Assembly (NCBI GenBank): GCA_018136815.1
Contig: CM030931.1
Span: forward strand, 8,106,550-8,170,549
Direction: 5' to 3'
DNA: 64,000 bases
Origin: Isochrysis galbana
Lineage: Eukaryota > Haptophyta > Isochrysidales > Isochrysidaceae
Shown: one piece after another, positions 1 to 10,393 of the stretch
Layout: the number at the start of each line of letters is the position of its first letter
Numbering within the stretch: position 1 is the first letter of the stretch
The notes under the pieces: model-generated
Seen by the model: only the letters and a program-made list of their open reading frames with translations
Told to the model about the DNA's origin: nothing
Database searches by the model: none
Position numbers and translations under genes: made by a program

Positions 1-58
1 GGGGGAGGGGGGAAGGCGTGGTTGTAGAACGCACAGAGTGGCAGCGTGGTGCCCACCG

Positions 59-1078
59 ATGCTCTCGCTTCGCTCGTCCGCCCCTGCCACGCTGCTCGAC
101 CTTCTGAAGCTCTGTTTGTACATCGGCTTGATGCTCCTGATGCTCGCCCTCGACGTGCTGCTCTCTCCACAGGTCGCGGTGCATCTCTACGCTGCCTCCG
201 CAAGGAGCATCATCAAGCACATTGCACGTGCGGCCCTCGCTCTCATGCGCAGCGCTTGGGGCAGCCCGTGGCCGATTCTCGCCCTGCATATTCTTTTCGT
301 ATACCGCGTAGTGCGCCTGGCCGGCGCATTGCTCATGTGGATGAGCGACAGTTTCTTCGAATGCAGCTGCACCACTCCAGCCGGGCTTTGCCTCTCAGCC
401 CTCGCGTCCATGCACTACTCGAGCACGCAGTTCCAAAGGTGGACTGCCTTGCTTCAAAAGCAACGGCTTGATGCCATCATCGGAACGGGCATAACACAGG
501 GCCGCTTGGCTGAGTTTGGCTTTGGGTTCGCCGACTGCGTGCACGCCGTTCGAAAGCCGTTTGATAGTTCGTCCGCTTGGCTTATCCGTGCGCTGTTGCT
601 TTCCGCTCATTGCACGACCGGGTTGTCGAGCATGTTGAATGCCAACTATTGGGATGCCAGCAGCTGGCTTCATTCACGTGTGCCAGCATTCTCTCGTGAC
701 AGGGACGCGCGGTCAGCTTGCGTATCCTTCACCGGCCTCCCGGTGGACTGTGATGAGCTCGAACGTGTACGTTCTTTCAACCGCGACGTCATGCCTCAGC
801 TGAGTTCCGCGGGAATCAGCCGCGTCCGACGGGCAATGAACGAGCACAGTCTCCCCGGCCACGTCTGGCACGTAGGCCATGCATGTCCAGATCCGTCAAA
901 AACAAGCGCTCGCGACGACGAAGACCATGGCTGCAACCTATTTGCACAGCACGAGGTTGACAATAGCAAGCTAGGACCATGCTTGGTGAGCTGTGCCGAG
1001 GCGGAGTACATGGGGGCCCAGCATATATCTTGCACGTGGGGCACGCAATGCATCCGTCGGTGCAAGACAGTTTGCTAA
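59..1078 (+). CDS. Membrane-anchored hypothetical protein with HNH-like C-terminal motif
   Basis: Open frame of 339 codons from the first ATG (59); the frame stays open upstream to the window edge, so the true start or an earlier exon may lie outside. The first ~110 residues hold several hydrophobic stretches (for example LLDLLKLCLYIGLMLLMLAL) that look like membrane helices. Near the C-terminus a Cys/His/Asn-rich block reads WHVGHACPDP, then about 15 residues later NLFAQHEVDNSKLG, then LVSCAEAE. The spacing of WHVGH...N...H..N resembles HNH-type nuclease folds, but this is only a motif resemblance. I do not recognise a named family. The next ~1.4 kb is gene-free. Alternative: an exon of a longer gene. 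Confidence 0.55.
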   Translation: MLSLRSSAPATLLDLLKLCLYIGLMLLMLALDVLLSPQVAVHLYAASARSIIKHIARAALALMRSAWGSPWPILALHILFVYRVVRLAGALLMWMSDSFFECSCTTPAGLCLSALASMHYSSTQFQRWTALLQKQRLDAIIGTGITQGRLAEFGFGFADCVHAVRKPFDSSSAWLIRALLLSAHCTTGLSSMLNANYWDASSWLHSRVPAFSRDRDARSACVSFTGLPVDCDELERVRSFNRDVMPQLSSAGISRVRRAMNEHSLPGHVWHVGHACPDPSKTSARDDEDHGCNLFAQHEVDNSKLGPCLVSCAEAEYMGAQHISCTWGTQCIRRCKTVC

Positions 1079-2445
1079 CAGGAGGTGGCATGCAGCTGAA
1101 CGGCATTTTGCAGCTGAACTTGCATCGGAAAATGCCGTTCAGTCTACGATTAGCCGTCGTTGCAGCTGCGCATCTGCGCAATTCGCAAGTGGCTGATCTC
1201 GCGTTCATACTTCTTCGTGTTGCATCGCTTACCGGCTATCGGTGTGCTAGACCAATGAGGCTGCTTGGATCGCTAGTGCATAGGGAATCGTTGTGCTGTG
1301 AGATGCTTTGGGCCCTTGGGCCCGGTGCTCATTCGCGCTCTTCTGTCAAGCGATTATTCAACTATGTGCTAGTACTTGGTTCATACGAGGAGGCGCCGGC
1401 GCCTCGTGCGCTCGTGCCCATCCCTCTCCGCTCTCCGCCCGCCTCATGATCTGAGTTTGGGAGGCGTTTAATCCTTGAGTCGACGTGCTATCCATGGTCG
1501 CTAACATCGGGAGGGCTATTAGCTATTATGATCATGTTTCATTGTATGGAAGTTACCTAATCGCTCTGGCCTAGTTGTATGAGCTTGGTGCTCGGTGCCA
1601 CTCAGTTCGTCATTGTAGTTCTTCAAACAGGGCTTTTTAAGTACTAATATGGGGGGGGTCGGCATTTTTGACCGTGAGAGGAAAGCCCCGGCGAAAGCTG
1701 GTCGGACCACTGGTCGGGGGTCTTCACGCCTTTTCAGAATCCTCGTCCTCGTCCGAAAAGACGGTACGAAGTCCCGTCTGACCCCCTCTCCCAGCACACG
1801 TTCTAGCTAGCGGCTCACACGAGCCGAGCTGGACGTTGCTCGTTGCTCCCACCGAGAGATGTGTTTCTTTTACTTAAAAGATGCCTAGACATATATTTAG
1901 TTGCAGGGATTAGGGGTGATGGGTGATCACCCCATTACTCGCGTAGGACGCTCGGCTTAAGTTGGGGGGTGTCGCATTCAGAGTATCTTGTATACTCTAT
2001 GCGGATGCGGTTTCTCCACCATGCGTTGTGTGAGAAAAATTGAGTGAGCTTTGTTTTCGCCAATGAGTTGCTCTCGAAGCTTCGCCGCATTGCCCGTCGA
2101 GTTTGTGCTTGGTTGTCCTTTGTTGCTAGGGCCAGGCGGAAATATTCCGAAGAACTTGCCCAAATATTCCGCGAAGATATCCCATTTATATCTTGGGAGG
2201 CCATCCAAATATCCCAAAAATATGCCGACCTGGTGAGTTTTGTTTTTGGCTCGAGCACTCGAGCACGCGTGAGATAGGCCGAAGCTGCGCACATGTGCCA
2301 AGCAAGCTAGTGGAGCACTGGGGAGGGCAGGGCTAGGCAAGGCGGAGCCATACTTTTAGCAGCAGTTAGCAGGCATCGCTCGCGCGGGGGGGGGGGGGGG
2401 GACGCACGCGCTCTCAGAAGTCAGAAGTAAGGGTTTCTTGTAGGT
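1079..2445. other. Gene-free stretch
   Basis: No frame with convincing codon character. Contains AT-richer patches around 1860-1910 and 2140-2225 and a poly-G run at about 2387-2401. Nothing recognised. Confidence 0.5.
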
Positions 2446-2672
2446 AGGGCGGTCAAACAGCTATTTTAACTTCTAAGGGTGAAAATTGACCAAGTCAAGA
2501 TTGAGGATTCATTACGAGATTTTTGGATATGGTGACCGGATAGGTGTAACTAGCACATATCCGGTGCCCTTTGGGCCCTTGACCCCCCACGGTAGCCCCC
2601 ACAGCGATGCGTAACCAGAAAACGCGCAAATTGGCCAGAAATCACCATCGCGGAGGGCCGACGTCCGACGCG
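2446..2672 (+). repeat. Left terminal inverted repeat of 6.6-kb element
   Basis: 227 bp, matching 8801-9027 in inverted orientation. The outer end reads GGGCGGTCAAACAGCTATTT; the inner end stops at GACGCG, followed at once by a perfect hairpin. Confidence 0.9.
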
Positions 2673-2688
2673 CTATCAGTTTACTGAT
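2671..2688. repeat. Perfect 7-bp hairpin with TTTA loop
   Basis: CTATCAG-TTTA-CTGATAG, directly at the inner edge of the left terminal repeat. Same loop size and composition as the hairpins at 13250, 23065, 51857 and 62781. Confidence 0.8.
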
Positions 2689-2993
2689 AGTTGAGATTGT
2701 TAGACCTACAAAGAACTCTTCCCTCAGGGAGGGAGCCTAGGCTGCTAGAGTGCAGCGACGCCGCGAACAACGACGGACAACGATCCTGAGAACAACAGGA
2801 TACACCGACTCACGAACACACCAGAATCATTCACCTAAACCAAGCAATATCAAGTAACCGAGACCCCAAATCGCCGATAACCCAAGAGGAGCTCTACGAT
2901 CGCGGCGTACACAGTGGCGTACCTCTACCCGGTCTCAGGTCTCAGGCGGAGGATTGGGTCAGTGTTGCGATCTCACCCTCCTCGGCAGTTTCT

Positions 2994-3157
2994 CTCCCCC
3001 CGTCCATTCCACATATGCCCGTCATTTGCCCTCCCCGTTCTCCCGATGAGCCCGTTCCGGGCTCCCCGGACGAACCGTGCGCCGCGCTAGCCGCCGGTGC
3101 GCCTTCGCGACTCGTTTCCAAAGAGGAAACGAGCTTCGCTCCGACACAAAGGCACCC
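2994..3157 (+). repeat. Fragment of dispersed retroelement leader/ORF (family B)
   Basis: Matches 16363-16510 nearly base for base and 60480-60660 in inverted orientation. It starts around CGTCCATTCCACATATGCCC and includes an ATG-led frame rich in Pro-Asp-Glu (…SPDEPVPGSPDEPC…). Probably the gag-like start of an LTR retroelement; here it is cut off and followed by a piece of family A. Confidence 0.7.
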
Positions 3158-3262
3158 CCACGCTGCACCTGTGTGCCTGTCGACTAGGGGGGGAGGGGGG
3201 GTTGGAGCGATGGGCTGGCCACGCCGGGCTAAAGCTGCGCGATCCAGGCGAGCCTGTGGTGA
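3158..3262 (+). repeat. Fragment of dispersed repeat family A
   Basis: ACGCTGCACCTGTGTGCCTG through the G-run and GGTTGGAGCGATGGGCTGGC matches the inner part of the family A copies at 22840-22945 and 62550-62650. Confidence 0.65.
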
Positions 3263-3874
3263 ACTAGGCTCTACTAGGGTATATGGGTACCTTCGGTGGC
3301 ACTTTAAAACGCCTGGTGACGACCTCTAGCGCACAAAGAGAAAGGGATCGACCCACACCACCCCAAGCCATCGACCCCGACCTATCGATCGAGAGCATGC
3401 CATAAAGCCCAATGAGTTGTATGGCCAACCTCATAAAAGAAATCGAGGTTGTTGCACAATGTAGCCCACTCACGAGTGCCATGCCGCTCGCTGTGAAGGC
3501 TTCTCTAGCTACCGACCAAAGAGCATCCGATAGACATACTGCCCTGCCACGGGCTATAAAAGCATGTATGCCGCATTAGAGTGGCCGAACCTTGCGGAAA
3601 TGGAAAGCGGGGCTCTCACAAGTGAGCCCAGCAAGCGGCAGAGAGGGCGTGAAAAAGGATTTCTTGTATCCGTCGGAAGATGAGTCGCAAAACCATTTGC
3701 AACGCCAAACATCGCCGGGCACATTGGGTGCATGGTATGCTTCCATCGAGGCCGCATGTATGGGGATCACTTGGCGGGAGGCCGCGCGCCACAGCGCCCC
3801 GTGTGCACAGATGCCTCCTTGGCAGTATTCCCTTTTGCAATCGGGGGAGCGGTAGAGCAGCCGTCTGACCGCAG
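3263..3874. other. Gene-free stretch downstream of bestrophin-like gene
   Basis: Short overlapping frames on both strands only; none has coding character. Probably the 3' flank of the minus-strand gene that ends at 3875. Confidence 0.4.
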
Positions 3875-5562
3875 CTAAGCGTGCTTGATGTTCATGTGAG
3901 TAGGCCACTTGAAGCTGTCAACATGGAGACTTTGGCCCAACTGCTGGGCTGCTTCATGGAGGGCGTTGTATTGCGCGTCGGCCTCCGACACGTCTGGCAC
4001 CATAGGCAATGCGGTGCCCGCCACGCCTGCGAGTAGCGTCGCCTGACGGCGAACAGAATAGACCAAGTATTGGATGGGCAAGTCGACATCATCTGCTCCA
4101 AAGGGGTTGGCGAGCGCCGAGGAGATGTCGCGCAGCGCGAGGAAGACCAGCACTGTGACAAACATAAAGATGGGCGAAACATAGATGTGGATGCTGAGGT
4201 ACCCAAAGGCGAGCAGAGCGAACGTGACTGTGCTCAACAAGTTCAGCACATGGAAATAAGGGAAGGGGACCTGGAGAGCACAGCGGGCAGCAACGTGGGG
4301 GACGCGCTTTAGATGCGATATGGTCTACGAATGCGCGCGATGGCGCTCCCAGGCCGTCGGTGGTTTGGCACGACGGTTCGTAATCCATGCCAGCATCGGC
4401 GCTTGCGCAGCAGCAGCCGCGTCATGACTGATATGCGCAGACGGCAAGTCCTCACCTGCATGGAGAGCGTATTCCTTATCGCGGCAATGGCACGTCTGAG
4501 TCGGAGGACAGCGTCTTCCGCGAGTTCGATGGACGGCTTGGCCTTGTCGACGTCAGGATCGCCATAGCCAATGGCTATGCTGCGCATCGCCCACGTCTGC
4601 AGCGAGACTTGCACATCGGGCGAGTGTTGGAGGAGCTCCACCTCCTTCTTGGTCAGTAGTGGGGGGCAGACAAGGGAGTCCTGAGGTCGGACGGAATCGA
4701 AACCGTCGTTGTCGGCAGCGGAATCGGATAACTTGTTGATGACGAAAGGAGATGTCAACCAGTGCCAGTGATCATCATCAGGCTTCCATTCGAGGCGCTT
4801 GTACCCGGACTCGTGCGCACCAAAGTACGTGAAGCAAACCTGCGATGATACGAGGAATCCAGGTGCCTCTCGCTCCACGCAGTCGACACCGACCCGCCAG
4901 CCGGGGGGAGAGATGCAAGCTTTAGCACCGGGGACACGTACCGATGAAGCGAGGTAGCGCATTGCGTCCCACTTGTGCTTTGGGTGCCTGTCAATATGCA
5001 CGTTGACCTGCTCGCTCACCTCTTGCAGGATGCCCGACATCGCGCAGCATTGGTCGTACAGATGCACAAAGCGAGAGTAGCACTGCATTGGGTGAGCGTG
5101 ATGGAAGGCGGGTTGCCTCAGCCAGCGAGGCGGCACGTGCGGCGGGTGCATGCGCTCGTCCCCCGTCTCTGGCCTTCCCCCTTCCCCCTCACTCCTCCCC
5201 CCCACACACACCGCTCCCCCCCTCCCCCTCCCGTTCCGCTCCTCCCTCTCCTGTGAGTTGAAGAAGACGAGGAAGAAGGCGAGGAGCGAGACTGGCGCGA
5301 CGATGGCGTTGATGGGCGATCCGTTCCATATGTTCACGATGTCCAGGTTCTCGAGCACTCCAAGGATCACGTGGAGAGAAGTGAAGATGTAGAGCTCTGG
5401 CCTTCGTAGCGTGTAGGGCAGGATGGTGGGCTTCCAGCGGAGGAGAGAGTACGCGGGCTGCTGCGGCTCGTAGGTGGCCTTGGAGGGGTGCCCGCCGTCC
5501 CACTCGACCTCGAAGCGCGAGGTGTACGAGGGGAAGGAGCTGTTGAAGGGGAAGAGAGGCAT
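3875..5562 (-). CDS. Bestrophin-like membrane channel, multi-exon
   Basis: Exons on the minus strand: 5562-5251 (start uncertain; an acceptor just after the ATG is possible), 5082 to about 4958, about 4840 to 4457, an unresolved exon near 4425-4325, and about 4262-3875 with TAG stop. Exon 1 carries SLLRWKPTILPYTLRRPELY and a membrane helix ending LVFFNSQ; exon 2 opens CYSRFVHLYDQCCAMSGIL, the usual loop after that helix in bestrophin/UPF0187-type proteins. The last exon opens VPFPYFHVLNLL, has two membrane helices, then the signature RDISSALANPFGADDVDLPI. These motifs fit a chloride/bicarbonate channel; in algae such proteins are often in the thylakoid or plastid envelope, but location here is unknown. 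The join FFNSQ|CYSRF needs a GA donor (CAG|GAGAGG). The gene lies entirely inside the 6.6-kb inverted-repeat element. Confidence 0.7.
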
Positions 5563-6260
5563 GGGGGGGTTGGGGGAGGAAGAGAGGGGGGCGGCGGCGG
5601 CGGAGGGGCGGTGAGAAGGGGAGTAGGGGGAGTTGGGAGAGAAGAGAGAAGGGGCGCTAGGGAGAAGAGAAAGAAAGGACGTTGTTGGGGAGGTTGGGAG
5701 AAAGAGGGCGGCGCTCTCTTCACTCTCTCTCTCTCTCTCTCTCTCTTCTTCTCCTCGGGGGGCGGGGGGAGGGGCGCGGGTCCCCCTCCGTCGGCCTCTC
5801 GGGATGTCCGACGTTTCGAAGAGAATGAAGAATATGCGGGATTCACGTGAAGAGAGGGGAACAGAGGGAGGAGGGGAGAGGGGGGGAGAGAGAGAGAGAC
5901 AGAGAGAGAGAGAGATAGATAGATAGAGAGAGAGAGAGCCCGCGTGAGAGATGAAGCGGGGGATCCTGGCCAAGAAGAAATCGTTTCCATCTCTCTCGTC
6001 TACTTTACGAGGGAGAGAAGGAGAGAGGGCCGGGAGAGAAGGAGCCGAGGCGGAGGAGGCTCTCGCGCGAAGGACCCCCCCTCCCCCCCCCAAAAAAAAA
6101 CTCCTCAAAGGGGGCGCCTCGCTCGCCCTCTCCCATCCCTCGTCTTAGTCTTAAGGTGGTACGCGGATCGGAGTGCCCACCCCCGGTATTACGGCGGAGC
6201 GGAGGGTGGCGAGCGCCTCCAGCGAGGGAGTGGCCCACCTTCTGGGCCCTGTGGAGGGTG
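5563..6260. other. Purine/pyrimidine-rich simple-sequence region
   Basis: CT repeats at about 5715-5752, GA/GATA repeats at about 5885-5938, C and A runs at 6077-6100. Long frames on both strands here are produced by the simple sequence and are not genes. It would serve as the intergenic region between the two divergently transcribed genes. Confidence 0.6.
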
Positions 6261-6866
6261 ATGTGGGGCATGGGGTATGACCCTGGCGGCCTGGGAGAGG
6301 CCTATGGCGACCCTCCCGACAGCCCAGCCGGTGGCCGCGGCGACGCAGGCGCAGAGCCGCCGGAGCCGCTGCGCGTCGTGTTGGTGAGGCGCAGCGTCCA
6401 GCGAGGGTGGAAGAAGGTGGACGAACAGCACTGGCTGTGCCCTCTCTGCGACGGTGATGAGCAGGAGGTGCGGGCAGCAGTGCAGACTGCAAGGAAGGGC
6501 AGCCTTCCTGTGCAGTGCACAAGGGAATGGGTGAGGGGCAGGCTCCTGTAAGGTGATGCGGCGCATGGCTTCTCGCAGTGCGAGTGCTTTGTCACCGCGC
6601 CGTACATGGAAAGTGAGCATGGGGGTAGGAAGAGCGACAAGCAGAAGCGACACTTCATGTACTGGGCCATTGCCCATGAGTTGGGGGCCCACGCGCGCGG
6701 AGTGGCAGTGCAGCACACCCCCTGTGTGCAGAAGGAGATAAGTCGTTTGTACGGCGCGTCCGAGACGGGGTATATTCCGTCACACGAGCGCCAGAAGCGG
6801 AAGAGGAAGGGGGGTGAAGAAGGAGGAGAGAAAGTGAAAGAGGGAGGAGCTGTGGGTGTAGAGTGA
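6261..6866 (+). CDS. Small Cys-rich protein, possibly P2RX7_C-like, transposon-associated
   Basis: Two exons, 6261-6530 and 6579-6866, joined by a 48-bp GT-AG intron (AATGG|GTGAGG ... TCTCGCAG|TGCGAG), in phase. Exon 1 has HWLCPLCDGDEQ; the junction brings QCTREW next to CECFVTAP. Exon 2 continues RHFMYWAIAHELGAHARGV, then HTPCVQKEISRLYG and a basic tail. The order Cys pairs, aromatic YW block, LG..R, then PCV..I..lYg..GYi resembles the ballast domain of P2X7 C-termini, which occurs in stand-alone proteins in some eukaryotes. That is a resemblance from memory, not a search result. It lies inside the inverted-repeat element, opposite to the zinc-finger ORF, so it may be an element-encoded accessory protein. 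Confidence 0.4.
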
Positions 6867-7685
6867 TAGTAATCCTATTTTTGTCAATGTCTTCTTAATT
6901 GCTTCCTCCTTAATATCAACGTCTTAGGGGTGTATGGGTGCTATTTTTAGACCTGCTCGCACCCTCCGACAATGTTGCATTTGGCGGGAGCTCGCCTAGA
7001 GCACCAGTCGGGGGGCGGAGACCACCCTCGTATTAAGTTCCTTTGAGTGCTCCAAGTCCCAGGCACTTTGGGTGTGTCACCTGGGATAACGATTTTGGTG
7101 CCTTGGAGGACCGCCGTGGGCACGGCCAACCCGCTGCGCGTCGTCGCTCCCGGCGGGGGCCCACCAATGTACCCGGTTATAAGGCGCAATTTCGGGCGCT
7201 CGTCCTTGAGATGCGCTTCACCTGGTGTGATACAATGCCTAGGTCCTCAGGGTCAGGAAAGGGGAGGAGGGAGGAGGGAGGGGCCCTTGCCCTTCCAGAT
7301 AGGACAGAAATGAAGGCTAGAGGTTGTCCACGACCCATCGTCCCTGCGTGCGTGACCGCACCACACGGGGGCAGAGAGGGGGTCATGACGGCGTTGCCGC
7401 ATCGGCTACGTGCCACCTGCTCACTCCTCACCGCCACTCCCGCGAGTGTGGCGTGTGGTCGCACGGCCCGACGTCTGAGCACTCTATGTGGATGCTGGGC
7501 CAGTAGAGAAACATTGACATTGAGGCATTGCCCTCATGGATACACATAGTGATGAGAGGTCATGTTACAATCAGAATCCATACACTCACGATCAATACCA
7601 CTCATCCTCGCCAACACAGCTGACCAGCGACCCCGGTTCCGAATCGACGTCGGAACACACGTTATCCGTCGCCTCGGACACACCG
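6867..7685. other. Gene-free stretch inside 6.6-kb element
   Basis: Only short, overlapping frames. This separates the convergent 3' ends of the two element ORFs. Confidence 0.4.
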
Positions 7686-8753
7686 CTAGGGGCACTCATG
7701 GCTCATGGGACTGGGAAGCACAACCTCCTCTGGACACTCCTCTCCAACATCAGAATCTGGCTCAGAGTCCTCCTGCACGGGGGTCGTAGGTGGCGCTGCA
7801 CTCCAGAAGAAGTCATTGGTAACGACTAGGTCGCCAATGACTGGAGCTTCCGCGAACAGGAAGCCGTATCGGACGACGGCGTAGCGCACCAAGTCGATTG
7901 AGTCCTTCGCCACCTGACTCGCAACGGGAGCTACCTGCGACACATAGGACTGGAATGCGTCGCGCTTGAGGGGCTCCATCTGCTGCGCCACGCAGTGTGC
8001 TGCGAACTCCGCGTGCAGCGTACCGCTCAGCAGACAGCCCAGCACTGCCCGGAGGGCCTCGGAGGAGAGGAACCTTCCCGACACCTTGCGCTTCTTCTGC
8101 ACGGCCTCCTCTTCCAATGGCTCCTTCGCCTCCTCCTCCTCCTCCTCCACCTCCGGGTCCGTCTGTGCGCGCGACACCTCAGCAGCCTTCGGCAGCTTGG
8201 TGCGATCACCGCCATTGAACTGCAACTTCACAAGGCACTCCTTGCACTGCAACTTCAGGATCATTCCGTAGCTACCCCACACGCGGGCTGGAGGGGCTGC
8301 ACCGAGAGCATCGGCAACTCCGCAGTGGGGGCATGGAAATGTCCTTAGTATCCAGTCGTGGAGTACCTGCGAGTGCACGATGTGGGCGCGGTCTTGGGGG
8401 GTGGGCGCTGGAGCTGGTGGAGTGGGAGGGACTGGCGGCGTGGGGAGTGGCAGGATGCGCCTCGTCGGCTTCCGCAGGCCATTGCAGCCCCCTGGAGAGC
8501 CAAAGTCCAGGTGGGAACGGGCCTTCCTCTTCCTCCTCGATGGAAGACCCTCCTTTGGCGTCAGCGCGCAATATGAGCGCCGACGCTTCTTCGCCTTTGA
8601 CCCCCCTGGGGTCTTCGACGACCTTGGCCGGCTCCGTTGGCGCGCTAGCGAGGGACGCGAGGGGGCGATTTGCGATGAGGCGGCGGCGGGCATGGGGGGC
8701 AGTAAGAGGCGCTCCTGGCAGCCTACGCGCATGGCTGTGGCTGGCCGAGGCAC
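7686..8753 (-). CDS. Zinc-ribbon, transposase-like protein (truncated)
   Basis: 355-codon frame beginning 48 bp inside the right terminal repeat. The N-terminal third is Pro/Ser/Arg-rich with basic clusters (KAKKRRR, RKRK), typical of a nuclear protein. A zinc ribbon follows: FPCPHCGVADALG ... LQCKECLVKLQFNGG. After an acidic stretch of Glu comes a helical block LRAVLGCLLSGTLHAEFAAH ... QQMEPLKRDAFQSYV. Zinc ribbon followed by 'L.SGt...F....... pl....F...' is the layout of N-terminal regions of Mutator-like and related eukaryotic transposases. No DDE catalytic core follows, so the protein is probably a truncated transposase or an element-encoded DNA-binding factor. Its position next to the terminal repeat supports the link. 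Family assignment is inferred. Confidence 0.5.
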   Translation of the reverse strand: MPRPATAMRVGCQERLLLPPMPAAASSQIAPSRPSLARQRSRPRSSKTPGGSKAKKRRRSYCALTPKEGLPSRRKRKARSHLDFGSPGGCNGLRKPTRRILPLPTPPVPPTPPAPAPTPQDRAHIVHSQVLHDWILRTFPCPHCGVADALGAAPPARVWGSYGMILKLQCKECLVKLQFNGGDRTKLPKAAEVSRAQTDPEVEEEEEEAKEPLEEEAVQKKRKVSGRFLSSEALRAVLGCLLSGTLHAEFAAHCVAQQMEPLKRDAFQSYVSQVAPVASQVAKDSIDLVRYAVVRYGFLFAEAPVIGDLVVTNDFFWSAAPPTTPVQEDSEPDSDVGEECPEEVVLPSPMSHECP

Positions 8754-8800
8754 GCTGCGCCGGGGACGCGTCGATTAGCGGCCCGACGCTCGCCCGCGCT

Positions 8801-9027
8801 CGCGTCGGACGTCGGCCCTCCACGATAGTGATTTCTGGCCAATTTGCGCGTTTTTTGGTTACGCATCGCTGTGGGGGCTACCGTGGGGGGTCAAGGGCCC
8901 AAAGGGCACCGGATATGTGCTAGTTACACCTATCCGGTCACCATATCCAAAAATCTCGTAATGAATCCTCAATCTTGACTTGGTCAATTTTCACCCTTAG
9001 AAGTTAAAATAGCTGTTTGACTGCCCT
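8801..9027 (-). repeat. Right terminal inverted repeat of 6.6-kb element
   Basis: Reverse complement of 2446-2672 with about four mismatches in 227 bp. Ends GCTGTTTGACTGCCCT followed by AT. Confidence 0.9.
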
Positions 9028-10393
9028 ATTTAGAGTGATGAATATGCCCATTAAGCTAACTAAATATAGGGAGCTCAGAGCACTAAACTGCCGCGAAGCA
9101 CCTTCAAAGAGGTGCTTGTATCCGCCTCTTAAGAGATAGAAGAGAATCAGAGAAGAACTACAAATGGGAAGAGAGGAGAGAGCGAGGGGGGGGGGGGGTC
9201 TAAAGTAGTAGGAAGGAGAGGGGGGGAGAGGAGAGGAGGAGAGGAGGGGGAGGAGGCAAGGGGGAGGAGAAGGGGGGGAGGGACGGGGAACAGAGAGAAT
9301 AGTGAATAGACAGAGAATAGAGAGAAGAAAGAGAGGGAATGAGAGAATCAGTGAGCACGCTAGGGACAGGCAGGGAAGGAGAGAGAAGCGAGAAGAGAGG
9401 GATAGAGAGGGGGGCCCAGTTGCGCGCGGGGGGGGGGGGGGGAAGGGAGCAGAAGGGGTTGTGGGCTCTCTGCCTGCTGTCGTGGTGGCCCGGCGTCGTT
9501 CGTCGTCGTCGTCGTGTGCGCGCGGGTGCGTCTTTGAGGATGGCCTGGGCGGAGGAGACGTGCCGTACTGACGTGCTCTCTGAGTCCTCGGCCGAGTCTC
9601 TCTCTGAGCTTCCGCTCGAGCCTCCCTCTCCTCCTTCTCCTCCTCTCTTGGGGCAGAGGGTCGCGCTGCTCCTCGTGCTCGGGCCAATCGGAAGGCACCC
9701 TTCGCTGCCTGCCTCTGTTCGCAGGGCGCTCGAGAAAAAGGTGAGGGGCCTGGTGGTGCTGTGGGGGTTACGTGAAGCGGGAGAAGGGGTGGACAAAGGG
9801 GAAGCAGGGGAAGGGGATATGGGCCGAGCGTCGGGGGTGTACAAGCTGCCGGCGTAAGGTGTAAGGGGGTTGTCCGCGGAGGGGGCCCTCGTCATCGGCG
9901 GGGGCTCCCCCCCCGTCGGCTGCCTGTATGTGCTGGGCGGGTGAGACGAAGTTGCGTGCGGGCCCGATGGAATTCGCATGTGCTCGCAGGAAAGAGAGAG
10001 GCGGTGTTGTTGCCTGTCAGCGCGTGCCAGGCGCTGGAGACGGCATAAGCATTGGGGGGGGGGGGAGTGGGGAGAGCCAGGGATGAGGCGCCCAACTAGC
10101 TGTCATCATCGCACTCTAGAGGAAGGTGCAGTGAACGGGGATTGGGTCGGTAGGGAAGGCCTCTCCTATTGGAGTCCCAGCCTTGCTGGCCATAGAGCGC
10201 AAATGGCAAAAGAGAGGGATGCAAGTGATCGGCTCCCCATGCGAGAGACGAGGGGGATCTAGGGACACGGATGGGCTAGGTTGAGAACGCCTTGGCCGCG
10301 TCACTAGAGCTACCCGCTGTGATGCTGTAGGGCGCTCTAGAGTGAGAGTACGCCTTGATTGCACAGGCTGTGAGCACCGACACCAGGGGCGGG
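9028..10393. other. GA/G-rich intergenic stretch with weak minus-strand frame
   Basis: 9170-9440 is a long purine-rich low-complexity tract with several G runs. A minus-strand open frame covers 9979-9540 (Ser/Pro/Arg-rich, disordered in appearance); it could be an exon of an unrecognised gene, but no domain or clear splice pair supports it. Confidence 0.35.

Larger units (their letters stand above)
2446..9027. mobile_element. 6.6-kb DNA element with long terminal inverted repeats
   Basis: Positions 2446-2672 and the reverse complement of 8801-9027 match over 227 bp with about four visible differences. The similarity stops sharply at both the outer ends (AGGGCGGTCAAACAG / AGGGCAGTCAAACAG) and the inner ends (GACGCG). 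Neither arm carries its own second terminus, so this is not two independent MITEs. A TA dinucleotide lies at each outer junction; no longer target duplication is visible. Contents: hairpin (2671), nested retroelement pieces (2994-3262), a bestrophin-like gene (3875-5562, -), a small Cys-rich ORF (6261-6866, +) and a zinc-finger transposase-like ORF starting 48 bp inside the right arm (8753-7686, -). Alternative: a host gene bracketed by two broken copies of one transposon family. Confidence 0.75.

Noticed and set aside
5367-6108. Long minus-strand frame extending the bestrophin-like gene upstream
   Set aside because: Its first 180 codons are Ser/Pro/Leu/Arg low complexity produced by CT/GA repeats; the real coding signal starts near 5562.
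2446-9027. An 8-9 bp target duplication around the 6.6-kb element
   Set aside because: Flanks (…TTGTAGGT and ATTTAGAG…) share only the TA at the junction.
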